In this document: positions 21,397-22,465 of the stretch, one piece after another | Layout of the letters: every line of letters begins with the position of its first letter | Position numbering within the stretch: position 1 is the first letter of the stretch | DNA from: JAXMEB01 sp046348545 | Lineage (GTDB): Bacteria; Pseudomonadota; Gammaproteobacteria; Berkiellales; Berkiellaceae | DNA: 22,465 bases | Assembly (NCBI GenBank): GCA_046348545.1 | Contig: JAXMEB010000009.1 | Span: forward strand, 1-22,465 | Direction of reading: 5' to 3' | Translations under genes and position numbers: made by a program | Notes under the pieces: generated by a model | Seen by the model: only the letters and a program-made list of their open reading frames with translations | What the model was told of the DNA's origin: nothing | Database searches by the model: none

Positions 21397-21598
21397 AGCG
21401 CCCCAACCTGAACTTAGTCCACGGGAACAGCTGATTGCCCTACACCAAATGGGTTTCACAGAGGAAGCTATCGCGCATGGCCTGCAGGTCAGCCAATCTA
21501 CGGTTAGCCGTTTATTATCTGGCAAGTTTTCTCCCAGATATTTAGTTGGAAAAAAGATTAATCAGATTTTTTTAGAATACTATACCCACAACAGATGA
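21389..21598 (+). CDS. Small HTH protein of the initiator module, copy 3
   Basis: A 69-residue HTH protein. The first ~47 residues match copies 1 and 2 (SPREQLIALHQMGFTEEAIAHGLQVSQST), while the last third differs (VSRLLSGKFSPRYLVGKKINQIFLEYYTHNR). Its final codons and TGA come from palindromic element C, which starts at 21581, so the element has replaced or extended the original 3' end. ATG at 21389 overlaps the initiator stop by 8 nt (ATGCATAA). The frame is open further upstream to 21311, but the other copies support the later start. Confidence 0.7.
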   Translation: MHKAPQPELSPREQLIALHQMGFTEEAIAHGLQVSQSTVSRLLSGKFSPRYLVGKKINQIFLEYYTHNR

Positions 21599-21708
21599 TT
21601 TTTCGGGTAGGCGCCGAGCGTTCGAGACGCAGGAGTGTACACAAAGTACATGACTGCGGCGAGAATCGCGAAGGCAACAACCCCGAAAATTCAGCTGTGA
21701 AGGGTATA
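21581..21708. repeat. 128-bp palindromic element C, at the end of HTH copy 3
   Basis: The same length and nearly the same sequence as element B, in the same orientation about 1.1 kb away. Ends TATACCCACAACAGATGATT and, inverted, AATTCAGCTGTGAAGGGTATA in shortened form. It supplies the stop codon of the HTH gene. A long open frame crosses it, but this is shared with element B and is not itself evidence of a gene. Confidence 0.7.
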
Positions 21709-21751
21709 TACGGAGAGAATTCAGGAAGAATGCGCTTAAAATGGGCCTCTT

Positions 21752-21795
21752 GCAGAATAGTGATTCTGCCCCCTTTCGAGCAAGTCGAGAGGGGG
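21752..21795 (+). terminator. Two adjacent hairpins between convergent genes
   Basis: GCAGAAT - AGTG - ATTCTGC (21752-21769, perfect) abuts CCCCCTTTCGA - GCAAG - TCGAGAGGGGG (21769-21795, one G-U pair). Only AAATTT follows on the + strand and there is no T-run on the minus strand. They probably end transcription of initiator module 3 and perhaps of the convergent peptide genes. Confidence 0.45.
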
Positions 21796-21801
21796 AAATT
21801 T

Positions 21802-22071
21802 CTAAAGCAGTTGCAATTTAATGGTATCGTAATGGGCTATGAAATAGCGTTCATCAATACTTATTTTTGGATCTGCTAAATCATTATCAATACAGAACGA
21901 ATCTATTTGATAGAAAATTGCATCAAAATCATTTGCTCCAGGTTTGAACATACTGGAGAGATATTTTGATACACAATTCTCAGATAAACCAAACACGCTG
22001 ACATAATAAGTTCCCGATAGTTGTGTTCCGCCAGAAATACATTCAAGTTCAGAAACGTCTAACTGATTCAT
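21802..22071 (-). CDS. Double-glycine leader peptide, candidate bacteriocin/signal precursor (second gene)
   Basis: An 89-residue precursor with a 15-residue leader MNQLDVSELECISGG, matching the M-x-x-L-x-x-x-E-L-x-x-I-x-G-G pattern cleaved by peptidase C39-containing ABC exporters. The predicted mature part (~74 residues) has Cys33 and Cys60, aromatic and acidic residues, and a YYVSVFGLSENCVSKYLS segment that parallels its neighbour. It begins six bases after a very strong AAGGAGG, which itself overlaps the stop region of the upstream peptide gene (9-nt gap), so the two are co-translated. No exporter or immunity gene is in the window on this side. A role as bacteriocin or signalling peptide is inferred from the leader. 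Confidence 0.65.
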   Translation of the reverse strand: MNQLDVSELECISGGTQLSGTYYVSVFGLSENCVSKYLSSMFKPGANDFDAIFYQIDSFCIDNDLADPKISIDERYFIAHYDTIKLQLL

Positions 22072-22080
22072 TGAGCCTCC

Positions 22081-22311
22081 TTAGAGTACGGTTATGGTTG
22101 ATACTGTCGCCATGTCCATTTTTAATAGGTACGTAAAAAACTCTTGCATAGTGCAAATGTCACCATTGACTCGTCGGCTTTGCTGAGAAGCGCTCACCAG
22201 TTCAGAGAGACACTGGGCTGTAAATCCATCAATGTCAGTAGTTACAGAAATAAGTAGGTTTACAGTCCCGCCATTCACATTGGCAATTTCTTTAGTGTTC
22301 AGTAATTTCAT
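22081..22311 (-). CDS. Double-glycine leader peptide, candidate bacteriocin/signal precursor (first gene)
   Basis: A 76-residue precursor with the leader MKLLNTKEIANVNGG, a close fit to class II bacteriocin leaders. The predicted mature part (~61 residues) has two cysteines (about positions 34 and 53) and a hydrophobic C-terminal end (MATVSTITVL). ISVTTDIDGFTAQCLSELV aligns in pattern with the second peptide, so the pair are likely paralogues. The ribosome-binding site is weak (GGAA). It is the first gene behind a good promoter at 22346-22374. A two-peptide bacteriocin is one reading; secreted Cys-containing signalling peptides are another. Confidence 0.65.
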   Translation of the reverse strand: MKLLNTKEIANVNGGTVNLLISVTTDIDGFTAQCLSELVSASQQSRRVNGDICTMQEFFTYLLKMDMATVSTITVL

Positions 22312-22345
22312 TCAAAATTCCAAAAAGTATGTTAGTGGGGCATAA

Positions 22346-22398
22346 ATTAAACAATGCAAACTGCGTTTTGTCAAATATTTGTTATGCGTAAACGCATA
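22346..22398 (-). promoter_or_regulatory. Promoter of the double-glycine peptide pair with upstream palindrome
   Basis: On the minus strand a consensus TTGACA (22369-22374), 17-nt spacer and TTTAAT (22346-22351) lie about 35 nt before the ATG at 22311. The perfect palindrome TATGCGT - TT - ACGCATA (22383-22398) is centred about 50 bp upstream of the predicted start, a common activator position. It could equally serve a divergent gene beyond the window edge. No gene is seen from 22399 to the end, where AGAGGAA may be the ribosome-binding site of a + strand gene outside the window. Confidence 0.55.
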
Positions 22399-22465
22399 CG
22401 TTATTTCTTGAAATAAATGATCGGAAGAATAAAATTAGGAGTACATAATTAAACAATCAGAGGAA

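Noticed and set aside
21595..21879. 94-codon + strand frame across palindromic element C
   Set aside because: Most of it is the repeat itself, the same peptide as inside element B, and the rest runs into the terminator hairpins.

Overview
The window reads as accessory, mobile-element-rich DNA of a low-GC Gammaproteobacterium. I would guess a host-associated Legionellales-type organism. That guess rests on recall of gene styles: XRE regulators heading small cargo operons, an orphan LuxR-sensor-like protein, ProP/MHS-type MFS transporters, arrays of Rpn nucleases, and dispersed palindromic repeats. Nothing in the window fixes the species, and I cannot tell plasmid from chromosomal island. No rRNA, tRNA or CRISPR array is seen.

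The organising feature is one replication-initiator-like module present three times on the + strand: 3351-6114, 11871-13309 and 20074-21598. Each has a large protein (winged-helix N-terminus, variable middle, conserved C-terminus) followed, with an 8-nt overlap in copies 1 and 3 and at the matching place in copy 2, by a ~67-residue HTH protein. Inside the variable middle of each large gene lie palindromic direct repeats with an exact 23-bp period, followed by an A+T-rich tract. This is the layout of an initiator gene carrying its own origin, as in phage lambda O. Copies 1 and 2 share one repeat family. Copy 3 has a wholly different repeat sequence with the same 23-bp period and a diverged winged helix. 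Copy 1 is split by a 1306-bp transposable element, copy 2 carries a 1-nt frameshift, and copy 3 is intact.

Copies 1 and 3 are preceded by a matching leader: a promoter with a copy-specific palindrome between -35 and -10, a hairpin with one compensatory pair, and a 21-codon ORF overlapping a terminator-like hairpin. Beyond each leader a divergent XRE regulator heads a cargo operon. Left of copy 1 the operon is XRE/S24-like regulator, unknown protein, methyltransferase, queuosine-precursor-type (VUT) transporter. Left of copy 3 it is XRE regulator, sensor-like protein, peptide deformylase, MFS transporter.

Downstream of copy 1 is a tandem array of three Rpn PD-(D/E)XK nuclease genes plus a C-terminal fragment. 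An IS903-type IS5 element follows, gutted by an IS200/IS605 element (tnpA + tnpB). It has removed whatever lay upstream of copy 2. Downstream of copy 2 are a P-loop ATPase and a SIR2-domain protein (a likely defence pair), a DUF4286 protein and a small membrane protein. Downstream of copy 3 are two convergent double-glycine-leader peptides behind a good sigma70-type promoter. Palindromic elements of 122-128 bp sit in the copy 3 leader, in frame inside the copy 3 initiator, and at the end of its HTH gene. Copy 1 provides an empty site for the first of these.
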